Source: Streptomyces blattellae (GTDB lineage: Bacteria > Actinomycetota > Actinomycetes > Streptomycetales > Streptomycetaceae). Taken from it: a DNA stretch of 34,243 nt. This document shows positions 1 through 7,281 of this stretch, one piece after another. The stretch lies in contig NZ_WJBG01000100.1 of the NCBI RefSeq assembly GCF_009709555.1, positions 1 to 34,243 of the forward strand. The letters are read 5' to 3'. The position numbers and the translations under genes were made by a program. The notes under the pieces are model-generated. The model was not told the DNA's origin, ran no database searches, and saw only the letters and a list, made by a program, of their open reading frames with translations. The first letter of the stretch is position 1. Each line of letters starts with the position of its first letter.

Positions 1-1
1 A

Positions 2-73
2 ATCGGGTAGGAGGGCCGGGTCGCCCGGCCCTCCTCCCACACCACCGGACATGCGGGTCACGCATCCGGCGGT
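2..73 (-). ncRNA. Group II intron domains V and VI
   Basis: On the minus strand an 8-bp basal stem (ACCGCCGG with CCGGTGGT, one G-U wobble) carries a bulge and an upper ATGCG/CGCAT helix: domain V at 73-41. It includes a CGC triad, the variant usual in class C introns rather than AGC. A perfect 12-bp stem (35-24 with 20-9) forms domain VI. The unpaired A at position 8, about 7 nt before the putative 3' splice site, is the candidate branch-point adenosine. The maturase stop codon (76-74) directly abuts domain V. Confidence 0.8.
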
Positions 74-1552
74 TCACCAAGCTGATCTCAACCGTTGCCA
101 GGTCGGCTTGAGCGTCTTCAGGCCGAGGTCGTCCCAGTAGGAGTTGGGCAGTGCCCGCGCGAGGACGGGGGAGCCCGCGATCCGCCAGTAGCCCTTGCTG
201 CTGTTCCCCCACTCACGGGAGAACTGCTCGTTGAACCCGAGCTTGCGCAGCATGGCCCGGCGGGCCCGGGGGATCTTCCATTCCTTCCAACGGATCTGCC
301 GCATCCTGCGGTGCAGCCACTTGTCCAGCTCGCGGAACAGATGCGCACCGTCCGCGAGCCGGAAGTAGCCCATCCAGCCAACGATGAAGCGGTTGATCTT
401 CGCGATACGTTCGTTCATCGCGATGCTCCACCGGCGCGAGGTCAGCTCCCGCAGCCGCATCTTCAGACGGACGACCGCCTTCGGATCGACGCGGATCCCA
501 ACCTTCCCACGCCGGGCAAAATAGAAGCCGAACCCCAGCATCGTCATGACAGAAGCTGGGACCACCTTCGACTTGTCCCGGTTGACCTTCAGTTTCAACC
601 GCTGCTCGACCACGGCCGTGACCGAGGCGAGCACCCGGCAAGCGGCTCGCTTGCTCCGCACGAAGACACGAACGTCGTCTGCGTAACGCACGAACCGGTG
701 ACCGCGCTTGAACAACTCCCGGTCCAGGTCGTCGAGCATGATGTTCGACAAGACCGGCGACAGCGGGGAACCCTGGGGGGTCCCCTCCGCGCTCGGCATC
801 CTGATGCCGCCCACCATGATCCCGGCGTCCAGATACCTGCGGATCAGCTTCAAGACCCTGCGGTCATCGACCTTGCGCGCCACCCGCGCCATCAGGACGT
901 CATGCTGAACCCGGTCGAAGAACCGGTCCAGATCAAGGTCCACGACCCAGCGGTGTCCGTCCTCGATGGCCCGCCGCGCGACACGGACCGCCTGATGGGC
1001 GGACCGGCCGGGACGGAACCCGAAGGACGACCCCGAAAACTGCGGGTCGAAGATGGGCACGAGCACTTGCGCGATGGCCTGCTGGATCAAGCGGTCCAGC
1101 ACCCGCGGCACCCCCAGCATCCGCTCACCGCCGCCAGGCTTGGGGATGATCACCTGACGGACCGGCGCCGGCCGGTAGATGCCCGCGTCGAGTTCGGCCC
1201 TCACTTCGGGCCAGTGCACCGCGATCCACGGCCTCAGCTCAGCCGTGGTCATGCCGTCCACCCCGGGAGCACCCCGGTTGACTTCAACGCGGTTGAGCGC
1301 CGCGAGCAGGTTCTCCTTCGAGAGCATCAACTCCCACAGCGAAGACTCCCGCTCCCGGTGAACGCCCTCCGTGGAGTGCGCCGACCGGCCACTACGCTCC
1401 GCCAGGACACTTCCGGAATGCACCGGTCCCTTCCCGGTCGGCACCGCCGAAGCGGACTTACTGCGGTCCACGTGACCAGCACGAGCAACCACCACATCAC
1501 CCGTTCCACTCGATGTTCGGCCCTTCCCAGCCCGCCACGCACCGGCAGCCAT
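74..1552 (-). CDS. ltrA: Group II intron reverse transcriptase/maturase
   Basis: The protein supports splicing of its host intron and target-primed reverse transcription into DNA. Visible blocks, numbered from the longest start, are GAPGVDGM (RT0/1, about 94-101), GFRPGRSAHQA (about 178-188), VVDLDLDRFFD (about 203-213), GTPQGSPLSPVLSNI (257-271) and the catalytic YADD (290-293). A maturase/X region follows, ending near TWQRLRSAW. No HNH endonuclease domain is present. The ORF is 492 codons from its first ATG. Homologues usually begin nearer the LSKENLLAAL segment (about residue 78), so the arginine/serine-rich first 70 residues may be untranslated domain IV RNA. The reading frame is intact, so the element could still be active. 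Confidence 0.93.
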   Translation of the reverse strand: MAAGAWRAGKGRTSSGTGDVVVARAGHVDRSKSASAVPTGKGPVHSGSVLAERSGRSAHSTEGVHRERESSLWELMLSKENLLAALNRVEVNRGAPGVDGMTTAELRPWIAVHWPEVRAELDAGIYRPAPVRQVIIPKPGGGERMLGVPRVLDRLIQQAIAQVLVPIFDPQFSGSSFGFRPGRSAHQAVRVARRAIEDGHRWVVDLDLDRFFDRVQHDVLMARVARKVDDRRVLKLIRRYLDAGIMVGGIRMPSAEGTPQGSPLSPVLSNIMLDDLDRELFKRGHRFVRYADDVRVFVRSKRAACRVLASVTAVVEQRLKLKVNRDKSKVVPASVMTMLGFGFYFARRGKVGIRVDPKAVVRLKMRLRELTSRRWSIAMNERIAKINRFIVGWMGYFRLADGAHLFRELDKWLHRRMRQIRWKEWKIPRARRAMLRKLGFNEQFSREWGNSSKGYWRIAGSPVLARALPNSYWDDLGLKTLKPTWQRLRSAW

Positions 1553-1932
1553 CCCGGCTGGTACTACGACCTCTGCTGACTTCTGCCCGGTCAGCCCGCG
1601 CCTCCCGGCACGGACCGTCGGCGCGGCGACAACTTCAGCACAACCGACACCCGGACAGATCTCCCCAGGTAAGAACGATCACTGTCCCTGGATCCCCGCC
1701 GCGTTTACGCACTGGCCCTCTTGGCAGTGACGGGCATCGCCTTCTCGTGCAGGCTCACCCGACCAGTACGCCTCATACGCGATTCGCGTTCCTCGGTACC
1801 CAGGTCTCGCCTCGGGCTTCCTCCAGACCCCACCTCACGATGACGCCCTTGCCTCCGGCTCGGGGTTAGCACCACCTCTTCCCCCAGGGGACTTCCACCC
1901 CCAAGCAATCGCCCATGCTGGGCACACACGGA

Positions 1933-1962
1933 GAAGGGCCCCGGGCGAACCCGGGGCCCTTC
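1933..1962 (-). terminator. Terminator of the Bax inhibitor-like gene and intron target site
   Basis: A perfect 13-bp stem (1933-1945 with 1950-1962) has a 4-nt loop that reads TTCG on the transcribed minus strand. It lies 43 nt past the stop codon of the gene at 2006. The normal downstream tract has been displaced: the group II intron starts 5 nt beyond the stem. Confidence 0.85.
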
Positions 1963-2005
1963 CGCGCAACTCGCGGATCGGTCGCAGCAGATCAGTCGCG
2001 GCAGA

Positions 2006-2917
2006 TCAGTCGGAGCTGTTGAGGATCGCGATGATCCGCAGGAACTCCATGTAGATCCACACCAGCGTCAGCGTGAGGCCGAAGGCCGCCAGCCACGCCT
2101 CGTCGCGCGGCGCTCCGTACGCGATGCCGTCCTCGACCTGCTTGAAGTCCAGGGCGAGGAAGCACGCGCCGAGCAGGATGCCGACGACACCGAAGAGGAT
2201 GCCGAGCGGGCCGCTGCGGAAGCCGAGGCCGTCGCCGCCGCCGAAGACGGCGAACAGCATGTTGATGACCATCAGCCCGATGAAGCCGAGCGCGGCCGCC
2301 ATCACAAAGCCGACAAACCGGCGGTTGACGCGGATCCAGCCCGCCTTGTACGCCACCAGCACACCGCCGAAGACCGCCATCGTGCCGAGCACGGCCTGCA
2401 TGGCCGCGCCGTCCGCGATGCGGTTGTCGACGATGCTGGACAGGACGCCGAGGAAGACACCCTCGAACGCCGCATACGACAGGATCAGCGCCGGCGCTGC
2501 CTTGCGCTTGAAGGACTGGACCAGGGCCAGGACCATGCCGATCAGCGCGGCACCGATGCCGATGCCGTACGAACGGTTGATGTTCGCGTCGTCGACCGGC
2601 AGCAGCGCCCAGGCGAGCGCGGCCGTGACGATCAGCACACCGAGCGTGGTGCCGGTACGCAGGACGACGTCGTCCATCGTCATACGGCCGGCGGTGGCCG
2701 GGGCCTGCGGCGGAGCGCCGTGCTGCAGGTCCTGCTGGGCGTACGGGTTCTGCGCGTAGGGGTTCTGCGCGTACGGGTTGCCGGCCTGCGGCTGCGCGTA
2801 CGGGCTGCCCTGGGTGCCCACGGCTGCGCCCCCGGCCTGCGGCGCGGTGTTGAAGCCCGCGTAGCCGTTGTCGCGGCTGAACCCCCGTCGCGAGAAGACC
2901 GGGTTGCTGCTCCTCAT
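2006..2917 (-). CDS. Bax inhibitor-1/YccA family membrane protein
   Basis: A predicted polytopic inner-membrane protein of 303 aa. The first about 85 residues are hydrophilic, Gly/Gln/Pro/Tyr-rich and include a triplicated NPYAQ unit. The rest holds about seven hydrophobic segments, such as TTLGVLIVTAALAWALL, GIGAALIGMVLALV and MAVFGGVLVAYKAGWI, and ends with an acidic-rich tail after VWIYMEFLRIIAIL. This matches actinobacterial Bax1-I (UPF0005) proteins, whose bacterial role (possibly Ca2+/H+ leak or membrane stress) is not settled. The ATG at 2917 is preferred over one at 2956 because GGAGGAG lies 5 nt before it and MRSSNPVFSRRGF is the family-like N-terminus. The gene stands alone, and its terminator hosts the intron. 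Confidence 0.85.
   Translation of the reverse strand: MRSSNPVFSRRGFSRDNGYAGFNTAPQAGGAAVGTQGSPYAQPQAGNPYAQNPYAQNPYAQQDLQHGAPPQAPATAGRMTMDDVVLRTGTTLGVLIVTAALAWALLPVDDANINRSYGIGIGAALIGMVLALVQSFKRKAAPALILSYAAFEGVFLGVLSSIVDNRIADGAAMQAVLGTMAVFGGVLVAYKAGWIRVNRRFVGFVMAAALGFIGLMVINMLFAVFGGGDGLGFRSGPLGILFGVVGILLGACFLALDFKQVEDGIAYGAPRDEAWLAAFGLTLTLVWIYMEFLRIIAILNSSD
2739..2783 (-). repeat. 15-bp in-frame tandem repeat (NPYAQ units)
   Basis: Three 15-bp units (2739-2753, 2754-2768, 2769-2783), nearly identical, encode consecutive Asn-Pro-Tyr-Ala-Gln-type pentapeptides in the cytosolic N-terminal tail of the Bax-like protein. The period is a multiple of three, so copy-number change would keep the frame. 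Confidence 0.85.
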
Positions 2918-3090
2918 TTCACTCCTCCATGGCCACCCTGCGTGGCCTTGGCTCAAGAGTAATGGGTAGGCAAAGGATTGACCCTAGTGCTTGGGGAGGA
3001 TCTTTCCCTTGTCGTGCTGCGCAACACGCTACGCGGGTGCTTGATTCCCGGCACGGGAGGGCCCTACTCGTGACCTGCCTGCGACATCGG

Positions 3091-3124
3091 CCTCACCCGA
3101 ACGGAAACCTCACCCGAACGGAAA
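3091..3124. repeat. Two perfect 17-bp tandem copies 3' of bldA
   Basis: The unit cctcacccgaacggaaa occurs at 3091-3107 and again, identical, at 3108-3124. It lies between bldA and the Bax-like gene, about 100 nt past the bldA 3' end. Apart from this repeat and bldA I see no gene in 2918-3552. Confidence 0.85.
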
Positions 3125-3224
3125 CCCTGTGGGCATGGAGTCAGCGGTCCCGCTGTTGTGAAGTCTTCAATGGTCGGCACACGCGAAAGCGGCCGCGAAG
3201 GCGGTCGCCAGGACGGTCGGAGGG

Positions 3225-3307
3225 TGCCCGGAACCGGACTTGAACCGGTACGCCCGCGAGGGGCAGCGAGGTTTAAGCTCGCCGTGTCTGCATTCCACCA
3301 TCCGGGC
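3225..3307 (-). tRNA. bldA: tRNA-Leu(UAA), the bldA developmental tRNA
   Basis: On the minus strand the acceptor arm GCCCGGA (3307-3301) pairs with TCCGGGC (3232-3226), followed by discriminator A at 3225. The anticodon stem CGAG/CTCG encloses the loop CTTAAAC (3277-3271), giving anticodon TAA at 3275-3273, which reads UUA. A long variable arm marks a class II leucine tRNA, and the T loop reads TTCAAGT. The 3' CCA is not encoded (ACCC follows). In Streptomyces this is the only tRNA that efficiently decodes UUA. bldA mutants fail to form aerial mycelium and many antibiotics, because key regulators such as adpA carry TTA codons. The sequence matches the S. coelicolor bldA that I recall essentially base for base. 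Confidence 0.97.
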
Positions 3308-3388
3308 AGGCCATGGGCTCCGCTTCGAGGTTCCGAGCCTATCGGGACGCTTCCCCCGAACAGCGGACGGGCGGACCGATGTTGTCTT

Positions 3389-3395
3389 ATTTTAT
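3389..3395 (-). promoter_or_regulatory. Possible -10 element upstream of bldA
   Basis: The minus strand reads ATAAAAT in a short AT-rich island, striking in this GC-rich DNA, about 82 nt upstream of the mature bldA 5' end. I see no convincing -35 box at 16-18 nt. It is the only promoter-like candidate I find between bldA and the methyltransferase gene. Confidence 0.3.
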
Positions 3396-3552
3396 TGACG
3401 CCTGAGGGTGCATCAGCACATGGAACGGGCCATCCGCACTTGCCACCAGCCTTTCGTGCGGCGCTCGGCGGCGTATACGGAATGACGGAATTTCACCGCC
3501 CGAACGAGGGGGCTCCACCTGTTCTTGACGAGCGGCACAGCCCGCGGAGCGC

Positions 3553-4866
3553 TCAGTTCCAGGTTCGTGCTCGCAGCGGCATTCCCGAGTCGCCCGGTAC
3601 GGGTGTGCGGACGGCCAGCACCTGGTTGACACCGATGCGGTTGCGCTCGAAGGACAGCGCGCAGGCCGCCATGTACAGGAGCCAGACGCGGGCGCGGCCG
3701 GGGCTGGTGAGCCGTACGGCATGGTCCCAGTCGGCCTGCAGGTTGGCGACCCAGCGGCGCAGGGTGAGGGCGTAGTGCTCGCGGATCGCCTCGACGTCAC
3801 GCATCTCGAACCCGGCGCGCTCCAACTGGGTCACGGTGGCGCCGACCGGGGCGAGTTCGCCGTCGGGGAAGACATAGGAGTCGATGAACGCGTCCAGGCT
3901 GTACGTCGACTCGTCGCGCTGCGGGCGCCGGGCGATCTGGTGGTTGAGCAGCCGTCCGCCGGGCTTGAGCAGGGCGTACAGGTCGCGGGCGTACTCCAGG
4001 TAGCGGGCGGAGCCGACGTGTTCGGCCATGCCGATCGAGGAGATCGCGTCGTACGGCCCGTCGGCGACGTCCCGGTAGTCCTGCACCCTGATCTCCACCT
4101 TGTCCATCAGCCCCTCGTCGGCGACGCGCTTACGGGCGTACGCCGCCTGCTCGTGGGAGAGGGTGATGCCGACGACGCTGACGCCGTACTCGCGGGCCGC
4201 GTGGATGGCCATGGACCCCCAGCCGCAGCCGACGTCGAGCAGGCGCTGACCGGCAGTCAGGGCGAGTTTGCGGCAGACGAGTCCGAGCTTGTCGCGCTGG
4301 GCGTCCTCAAGTGTCCCGGCAAGTGTCCCGGCAAGTGTCCCGGCGTCGTCCCAGTAGGCGCACGAGTAGACCATGGACGGGCCGAGGACGATCTCGTAGA
4401 AGTCGTTGCTGACGTCGTAGTGGTGGCTGATCGCGCGTCTGTCGCTGCACTTGGTGTGGAGGCGGGCACGGGCCCGGCGGACCTCCTCACGGGGCGGGGC
4501 GGGCGGCAGCGCGGGCCCGGCGAGCCGCACCAGTCCGCGTACGGCGGCCCGCACCTGGGGGTCGCGCAGCGCCTGGACGAGGGTCCGGTCGTCCTCCCCG
4601 CGCTCCCAGAGGAACGCGGCCATCAGGCCGAGGGCGGTGTAGAGGTCGCCGTCGACGTCCAGGTCACCGGCGACCCAGGCGCGGGCGAGGCCCAGTTCGC
4701 CCGGCTTCCACAGCAGCCGGCGCACGGCACGGCGATTGCGTACGACGAGGATCGGCGCACCGGGCGGCCCCGCCTGCGAACCGTCCCAGGCGCGGATGCG
4801 CACCGGGAGCGGCGCCCCCAGCAACTGTTCGACGAGGCTCTTCAGCCGCTGCGCGGCGTCTGTCAT
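3553..4866 (-). CDS. Cyclopropane-fatty-acyl-phospholipid synthase family methyltransferase
   Basis: A cytosolic or membrane-associated enzyme of 437 aa, expected to transfer a methyl(ene) group from S-adenosylmethionine to unsaturated acyl chains of phospholipids. The N-terminal about 150 residues are the CFA-synthase lipid-binding part. SDRRAISHHYDVSNDFYEIVLG and MVYSCAYW precede the SAM-binding motif LLDVGCGWGSMAIHAA, and SIGMAEHVG and LNHQIAR follow. The ATG at 4866 has GGAGGTGGG about 5 nt upstream; an upstream in-frame ATG at 4917 lacks this. Between YW and the SAM motif, homologues have a single Gly-Thr-Leu followed by EDAQ, whereas here GTLA is repeated. The gene is monocistronic by spacing. 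The family also contains methyltransferases with other lipid substrates, so the substrate is inferred. Confidence 0.87.
   Translation of the reverse strand: MTDAAQRLKSLVEQLLGAPLPVRIRAWDGSQAGPPGAPILVVRNRRAVRRLLWKPGELGLARAWVAGDLDVDGDLYTALGLMAAFLWERGEDDRTLVQALRDPQVRAAVRGLVRLAGPALPPAPPREEVRRARARLHTKCSDRRAISHHYDVSNDFYEIVLGPSMVYSCAYWDDAGTLAGTLAGTLEDAQRDKLGLVCRKLALTAGQRLLDVGCGWGSMAIHAAREYGVSVVGITLSHEQAAYARKRVADEGLMDKVEIRVQDYRDVADGPYDAISSIGMAEHVGSARYLEYARDLYALLKPGGRLLNHQIARRPQRDESTYSLDAFIDSYVFPDGELAPVGATVTQLERAGFEMRDVEAIREHYALTLRRWVANLQADWDHAVRLTSPGRARVWLLYMAACALSFERNRIGVNQVLAVRTPVPGDSGMPLRARTWN
4308..4343 (-). repeat. Three perfect 12-bp in-frame repeats in the methyltransferase gene
   Basis: The unit caagtgtcccgg occurs at 4308-4319, 4320-4331 and 4332-4343 without a mismatch. 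It encodes tandem Gly-Thr-Leu-Ala units between the substrate region and the SAM-binding core, so the change keeps the reading frame. Confidence 0.92.
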
Positions 4867-5014
4867 CACGCCCACCTCCATGACGGGGTTCCCGGAATGT
4901 CCCTGTCTCAACACCACGTAAACAAAAACAGGGCGGCCGCGCAGTCCCCCTTAAGCGTTACGGAACGGCAAAATAGATGTAGCCAACATCTACAAGCCGA
5001 TTACCCCAAGAACG

Positions 5015-5056
5015 CCGAAGGACCTCCCGCACCACGGATGGCGGGAGGTCCTTCGG
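5015..5056 (-). terminator. Terminator downstream of ndh
   Basis: A perfect 16-bp stem (5015-5030 with 5041-5056) has a 10-nt loop, 45 nt past the ndh stop codon. No clear T run follows on either strand, as is usual in Streptomyces. It separates ndh from the start of the methyltransferase gene. Confidence 0.82.
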
Positions 5057-5071
5057 TTAGTTCAATGACCG

Positions 5072-5103
5072 GAGCCGGTCACGAGCCGGTCACGAGCCGG
5101 TCA
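5072..5103 (-). repeat. 11-bp tandem repeat spanning the ndh stop codon
   Basis: The unit gagccggtcac occurs at 5072-5082 and 5083-5093, and again as gagccggtca at 5094-5103. The ndh stop codon TGA (5103-5101) is part of the gene-proximal copy. Each copy therefore carries TGA, and because 11 is not a multiple of three the copies put TGA in all three frames. Confidence 0.9.
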
Positions 5104-6480
5104 GGAGGCCTTGGCTTCGGTCTTCTCCGGCTTGGGCGCCGCGGGTACGGGCTTCGCGGCCTCGTAGAACTCCTCGCGCGGGTGCTCCATCGCGCCGAGG
5201 GAGACGACCTCGCGCTTGAGGAACATGCCGAGGGTCCAGTCGGCGAAGACACGGACCTTGCGGTTCCAGGTCGGCATGGCCAGACCGTGGTAGCCGCGGT
5301 GCATGTACCAGGCGAGCCGGCCCTTGAGCTTGATCTTCATCTTGCCCACGACGATCATCGCGACGCCCTTGTGGAGGCCGAGACCGGCCACCGCGCCCTT
5401 GTTGCCGTGGGCGTAGTCCTTCTGCGGGAAGCCCCGCATACCGGAGATCACGTTGTCGCCGAGCGCCTTGGCCTGACGCAGCGCGTGCTGGGCGTTCGGC
5501 GGGCACCAGGCGTTCTCGTTGCCCGCCTTGCGGCCGACGAGGTCCGGGACCTGGGCGTTGTCGCCGGCGGCCCAGATGTAGTCGGTGCCCTTGACCTGGA
5601 GCGTGGGCTCGCAGTCGACATGACCGCGGGGGCCGAGCGGGAGGCCGTAACGGGACAGGGCCGGGTTCGGCTTGACGCCCGCCGTCCAGACGACCGTGTT
5701 GGAGTCGACCTCAAGTCCGTTCTTCAGCACCACGTGGCCGTCGACGCAGGAGTCCATGGAGGTGGAGAGGTAGACCTCGACCCCGCGGCCCTCCAGATGC
5801 TCCTTGCCGTACTGGCCGAGCTTGGGACCGACCTCGGGAAGGATCTTGTCGGCGGCGTCGACGAGGATGAACCGCATGTCGTCGCGCGAGACGTTGGTGT
5901 AGTACTTGGCGGCGTCGCGGGCCATGTCCTCGACCTCGCCGATGGTCTCCGCACCGGCGAAGCCACCGCCGACGAAGACGAAGGTGAGCGCCTTGCGGCG
6001 GATCTCCTCGTCGTTCGTGGAGTCGGCCTTGTCGAGCTGCTCCAGCACGTGGTTGCGCAGGCCGATGGCCTCCTCGATGCCCTTCATGCCGATGCCCTGC
6101 TCGGCGAGGCCGGGGATCGGGAAGGTGCGGGAGACCGCGCCGAGCGCGATGACCAGGTAGTCGAAGGGCAGCTCGTACGCCTCGCCGACCAGCGGGGCGA
6201 TGGTGGCGACCTTGCGGTCCTGGTCGATGGTGGTGACCCGGCCGGTGAGGACCTCCGCCTTGGGGAGCACACGTCGCAGCGGGACGACGACGTGGCGAGG
6301 GGAGATGCTGCCGGCGGCGGTTTCGGGGAGGAAGGGCTGGTAGGTCATGTACGACCGGGGGTCGACGACCGTGACGGTCGCCTCGCCGTAGCGCATCTTC
6401 TTCTGGATGCGCCGAGCTGCGTACAGGCCTACGTACCCACCGCCTACTACGAGGATCCTGGGACGCTCCGTGGTGCTCAT
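5101..6480 (-). CDS. ndh: Type II NADH dehydrogenase (NDH-2)
   Basis: A single-subunit, non-proton-pumping flavoenzyme that passes electrons from NADH to the menaquinone pool at the cytosolic face of the membrane. The 459-aa protein has an N-terminal FAD dinucleotide-binding motif (ILVVGGGYVGLYAARR, about 9-24) and a second Rossmann motif for NADH (FVFVGGGFAGAETIGEVED, about 170-190). IWAAGDNAQVPD follows for FAD contact, and there is a C-terminal amphipathic region (LAWYMHRGYHG, FADWTLGMF) and a Lys/Pro/Ala tail. The ATG at 6480 precedes STTERPRILVVGGG and matches the family N-terminus; the Shine-Dalgarno is weak (GGGGA about 11 nt away). A Rex-type operator lies about 320 nt upstream. I recall that Rex controls ndh in S. 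coelicolor. Confidence 0.93.
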   Translation of the reverse strand: MSTTERPRILVVGGGYVGLYAARRIQKKMRYGEATVTVVDPRSYMTYQPFLPETAAGSISPRHVVVPLRRVLPKAEVLTGRVTTIDQDRKVATIAPLVGEAYELPFDYLVIALGAVSRTFPIPGLAEQGIGMKGIEEAIGLRNHVLEQLDKADSTNDEEIRRKALTFVFVGGGFAGAETIGEVEDMARDAAKYYTNVSRDDMRFILVDAADKILPEVGPKLGQYGKEHLEGRGVEVYLSTSMDSCVDGHVVLKNGLEVDSNTVVWTAGVKPNPALSRYGLPLGPRGHVDCEPTLQVKGTDYIWAAGDNAQVPDLVGRKAGNENAWCPPNAQHALRQAKALGDNVISGMRGFPQKDYAHGNKGAVAGLGLHKGVAMIVVGKMKIKLKGRLAWYMHRGYHGLAMPTWNRKVRVFADWTLGMFLKREVVSLGAMEHPREEFYEAAKPVPAAPKPEKTEAKAS

Positions 6481-7003
6481 GCCATCGAGTATCCCCCTGC
6501 CCCAGGGGGGTGGCTCGTGCGCCCCTTCACAAGCTCTTGCAAGGGCTGTGTTATCCTGCGCGGCCCGCGTGATCCAGACCATGCCGACCAGGGGGAACCA
6601 CCGTACCGGTCACCCCGTTGTCAATGCCGCGTGAGCTGCCTCTCCGTTCCGTCGGCTCCCGCGTGAGCCCGTCGAAACACCCTCCGCGACACCCTCGTGC
6701 AACGTCTCCGTCACGCACTCCCGAGGACGTTCACAGGCCCTCCGAACCCCCGGAAGGACCAACCGGGGCTCACCCGTCGCCCAACCGGGCAGAATTCCTT
6801 GTGAAGAACTTCACGAACTTTTCCGGCGAGGTCTCCCCGGCCTTGGCGCGTCGCGCCCCTCGGATGCGCTCATACGTTATCCGGCCTGCTCAGCCGATTG
6901 CTACCGATGGGTAGGGGGCGGGAACTACGCCACCGGTGCGTGTCGTTCACCCGTCAGCCACGCTCCGCGCGATATTGGACAGAAGTGTGCATAGCGTGCC
7001 CGC
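6481..7003. other. Divergent intergenic region: ndh leader and shared regulatory zone
   Basis: These 523 nt separate divergent ndh and the small secreted-peptide gene. I see no convincing ORF. If ndh is transcribed from near the Rex-like operator, its mRNA has an untranslated leader of about 300 nt. The minus strand also has a perfect TTGACA at 6617-6622. A TACGGT lies only 13 nt from it, too close for a standard spacing, so a second promoter there is uncertain. On the plus strand a TACGTTAT tract near 6872-6879 could serve the peptide gene. Confidence 0.5.
6799..6816. promoter_or_regulatory. Rex operator (ROP)-like redox site
   Basis: TTGTGAAGAACTTCACGA differs at one base from the Rex operator consensus TTGTGAA-N4-TTCACAA. 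Rex is the actinobacterial NADH/NAD+ sensor that represses respiratory genes when NADH is low and releases DNA when NADH rises. The site lies about 320 nt upstream of the ndh start codon and 188 nt upstream of the divergent peptide gene, so it could act on either. Placement beside ndh, a Rex regulon member as I recall for S. coelicolor, makes chance unlikely. Confidence 0.82.
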
Positions 7004-7213
7004 ATGAGCACTTCACAGCTGGCCAAGAAGGCCACTTCGCGAATAGGCGCAGTCAGCGCAGTCCTGGGCATCGTTCTCGCGATGGGCGCGGTGACCACCG
7101 CATCCGCCGCCGCGACGCCCGCCACACACGCCGCCGCAAAGGCCACTCCGGCCAAGGGCGGCCACGGCGAGGACGGGGGGTGTAGCGGCCTAATCGTCCT
7201 ACTCTGCAACTGA
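7004..7213 (+). CDS. Small secreted peptide precursor with two cysteines
   Basis: A 69-residue ORF with a clear Sec signal: basic start (SQLAKKATSR), hydrophobic core (about 15-31) and Ala-rich cleavage zone near TASAAA (32-37). The mature part, about 30 residues, is an Ala/Thr/Lys stretch, then a Gly/His/Asp linker and the terminus CSGLIVLLCN. The two cysteines (60 and 68) flank a seven-residue segment ending in a hydrophobic stretch and could form a disulfide loop. No good Shine-Dalgarno precedes the ATG. A terminator follows 31 nt after the stop, supporting a real transcription unit. It resembles the architecture of small surface-active or signalling peptides of Streptomyces, but I do not recognise the family, and it is not a chaplin by motif. 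Confidence 0.6.
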   Translation: MSTSQLAKKATSRIGAVSAVLGIVLAMGAVTTASAAATPATHAAAKATPAKGGHGEDGGCSGLIVLLCN

Positions 7214-7244
7214 TGGCCGGCCCGCACGGGAACGGCCTGCAACG

Positions 7245-7281
7245 AAGGCCCCGGCTCCTCTCTATGAGGTGCCGGGGCCTT
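7245..7281. terminator. Bidirectional terminator between the small peptide gene and ppx
   Basis: A perfect 11-bp stem (AAGGCCCCGGC at 7245-7255 with GCCGGGGCCTT at 7271-7281) has a 15-nt loop. It serves the convergent peptide gene (stop at 7213) and ppx. The loop and the distal stem strand contain the outermost copy of the 21-bp repeat that extends to the ppx stop codon. Confidence 0.85.

Larger units (their letters stand above)
2..1927 (-). mobile_element. Group II intron, probably bacterial class C, inserted behind a terminator
   Basis: Read on the minus strand, the element opens at about 1927 with GTGTGCCCAGCATGGGC, which fits the group II 5' consensus GUGYG. It carries a maturase ORF at 74-1552. 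It ends with a domain V hairpin (41-73), a domain VI hairpin (9-35) and the 3' end CTACCCGAT near position 2. The first ribozyme domains would occupy roughly 1553-1927. The 5' boundary lies 5 nt past the terminator hairpin of the upstream Bax-like gene. Insertion just after intrinsic terminator stems is characteristic of class C introns, and the maturase lacks an HNH endonuclease domain, as class C enzymes do. The 3' exon is outside the window, so the 3' boundary is set by motif only. The 5' boundary could shift by 2 nt because GTG repeats there. Confidence 0.88.

Noticed and set aside
95..1579. 494-codon plus-strand ORF opposite the maturase
   Set aside because: Antisense to the reverse transcriptase, Pro/Arg/His-rich, without motif.
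3225..3307. bldA as attachment site of an integrative element
   Set aside because: No integrase lies next to it and I see no partial copy of the tRNA 3' end in the window.
3721..6666. 981-codon plus-strand ORF across the CFA-type gene and ndh
   Set aside because: It covers two genes and the terminator between them in antisense, with a composition typical of shadow frames.
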